NCBI GenBank assembly: GCA_013398955.1
Contig: VWPU01008511.1
Span: forward strand, 1-64,000
Direction: 5' to 3'
DNA from: Callaeas wilsoni
Taxonomy: Eukaryota > Chordata > Aves > Passeriformes > Callaeidae
Length of the DNA stretch: 64,000 nucleotides
Below the pieces are notes generated by a model. The model was given only the letters and a program-made list of their open reading frames with translations, made no database searches and was not told the origin of the DNA. Both the position numbers and the translations under genes were made by a program. Positions 63,118 through 64,000 of the stretch are shown one piece after another. How positions within the stretch are numbered: position 1 is the first letter of the stretch; every line of letters starts with the position of its first letter.

Positions 63118-63481
63118 CTAAAAAACACATCTGGATGACATCAGTCAAGGCAACAACTACTCATTCTTTTCAGTAGTACTGTTGAGAATGGAGGAACTGT
63201 GTCCTTGGGTTAACTATCCAAGAGAATGAATCTGTTAATCCCCCTGATTTTGGATGACAGCAGAGCCTCTATTGCACCTGCTTTGACAGTTGTAAGTTGT
63301 GTTTGCCAATGGTTGCGCTGGCAGCTGTGCTCACCATGACCCCAGCTGGGACTCCTCGGGGGACAGGGATTATGTTGTCACTCCTGAACCAGCAGCTTTT
63401 GAAGCTGGGACCATAGGGCAGATCCAGAAAAAGCAGGTACTCTTTATTCCTATCCTCTGCAAGCTGTCACCCAAAAGTGTC
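63118..63481. other. Intron 2 segment between CR1 and LTR
   Basis: Unclassified intron of ordinary composition. Its last bases, GTGTC (63,477-63,481), flank the LTR and would be the target duplication to look for beyond base 64,000. Confidence 0.5.
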
Positions 63482-64000
63482 TGTACTAGTTTGAAAGCAA
63501 ACCAGCGGGAGATCCCAAGTCAGAACTACAATTTAATAGGAAAATTTTAAAAAAGTGCAATAGCACAAAAACACTGACAGAGTCAGAATACAACCCAACA
63601 CCCTGTTGGTCAGGGTGTTGGTAGCAGTCTGGTTAATGGTGGCTGCAGTCCTCTTGAAGTGGTAGATGTGGTTCTGTTGAAGCAGTGATCCTGTAGAAGG
63701 GTGTGGTCTTCCTCTGAAAGTCCAGTGGTGGTGTAGAAGGGTCTGGTCTTCCTCTGGGAATCCAGTGGATAAGGCTGCTTGTGGTGTTCCAAAGCTCAGA
63801 TTAGATGCAGGTAGGAATGCTTGGTTCCTCCCCTGGGCAGAGCATCTCACAATGGGATGAGGTAATTTTATGAGTCACGCAGTGAGGCTTGATGGCCCAT
63901 TAACAGAAGATATCCCTCTGGAGGGAGTTATCAGGGATGGGTCATGGAAGAGTTGAAGAACACTGCCCCACCTGGTTTTGACAGATGGTGATAGAATACA
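63482..64000 (-). mobile_element. Avian ERVL-type LTR, antisense, reaching the window edge
   Basis: On the plus strand it runs from TGTACTAGTTTGAAAGC to GATAGAATACA, whose final CA is the last two bases of the window. On the minus strand it therefore reads TGTATTC... to ...CTAGTACA, with ATTAAA as a likely poly(A) signal near the U5 side. Length is 519 bp. I recognise the body (CCTGTAGAAGGGTGTGGTCT, CATCTCACAATGGGATGAGG, GGCCCATTAACAGAAGATAT, CTGCCCCACCTGGTTTTGAC) as a family common in songbird genomes. A 40-bp internal tandem duplication (63,692-63,771) and a strong hairpin (63,595-63,621) are present. Whether it is a solo LTR or one end of a provirus cannot be seen, because the sequence stops at its terminus. 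Confidence 0.85.

Larger units (their letters stand above)
40973..64000 (+). other. VSNL1: VSNL1 intron 2, partial
   Basis: Begins with GTAAGT after codon 54 and continues to the window edge. No sequence resembling the expected next coding exon (FFPYGDASKF..., EF-hand 2) is found on the plus strand, so the intron is at least 23 kb. It holds CR1 copies, an ancient SINE-like relic and an antisense LTR at the end. Confidence 0.85.

Noticed and set aside
37893..64000. The LTRs at 37.9 and 63.5 kb as the two ends of one provirus
   Set aside because: They differ in sequence and length, lie 25 kb apart, and have no gag, pol or env sequence between them.
1..64000. CRISPR arrays, operons, tRNA or rRNA genes, microRNA hairpins
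   Set aside because: Looked for and not found. The window is a vertebrate gene body with interspersed repeats. Short tandem repeats lack the spacing of CRISPR arrays, and no tRNA or rRNA core was seen.

Overview
This window is vertebrate nuclear DNA, almost certainly from a bird and probably from Neoaves or a songbird. It carries many CR1 (chicken repeat 1) LINE fragments, most showing the CR1 3' end, and avian ERVL-type LTRs. Gene density is very low: one gene on the + strand spread across the whole window, with introns of tens of kilobases. There are no operons, CRISPR arrays or other prokaryotic features.

The gene is VSNL1, encoding visinin-like protein 1 (VILIP-1), a neuronal calcium sensor. 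Visible parts are: (i) a GC-rich non-coding first exon (about 1-130) with a consensus GTAAGT donor inside a CpG island running to about 2,060; (ii) intron 1 (131-40,805); (iii) the first coding exon (40,806-40,972), with codons 1-54: the N-myristoylation signal and the degenerate EF-hand 1; (iv) the first 23 kb of intron 2. The rest of the protein (three working or partly working EF-hands and the C-terminus) lies beyond the window.

The introns hold CR1 fragments in both orientations at about 15.3, 15.6, 27.0, 27.4, 32.3, 32.7, 33.5, 34.9, 44.6, 56.2, 60.5 and 63.0 kb. There are two much older LINE/SINE relics (about 23.9 and 58.2 kb) and three LTRs. The first LTR (18,409-18,973, sense to the gene) is a textbook solo LTR: TG...CA ends, perfect AGGAT target duplication, CRE, TATA box and AATAAA. 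The second (about 37,893-38,841, antisense) is a CpG-rich island in AT-rich intron. The third (63,482-64,000, antisense) ends exactly at the window edge. The remainder is AT-rich intron with simple repeats and no recognisable gene.

I found no undescribed multi-gene system. The most interesting local signal is an exact 16-bp duplication of the exon 2 splice donor. It places a second identical GTAAGT 35 nt downstream, after an in-frame stop codon, so its use would give a truncated or NMD-targeted VSNL1 transcript. Also notable are the sense LTR with promoter-like elements in a neuronal gene's first intron, and inverted CR1 copies flanking exon 2 that could favour circular RNA or exon skipping.
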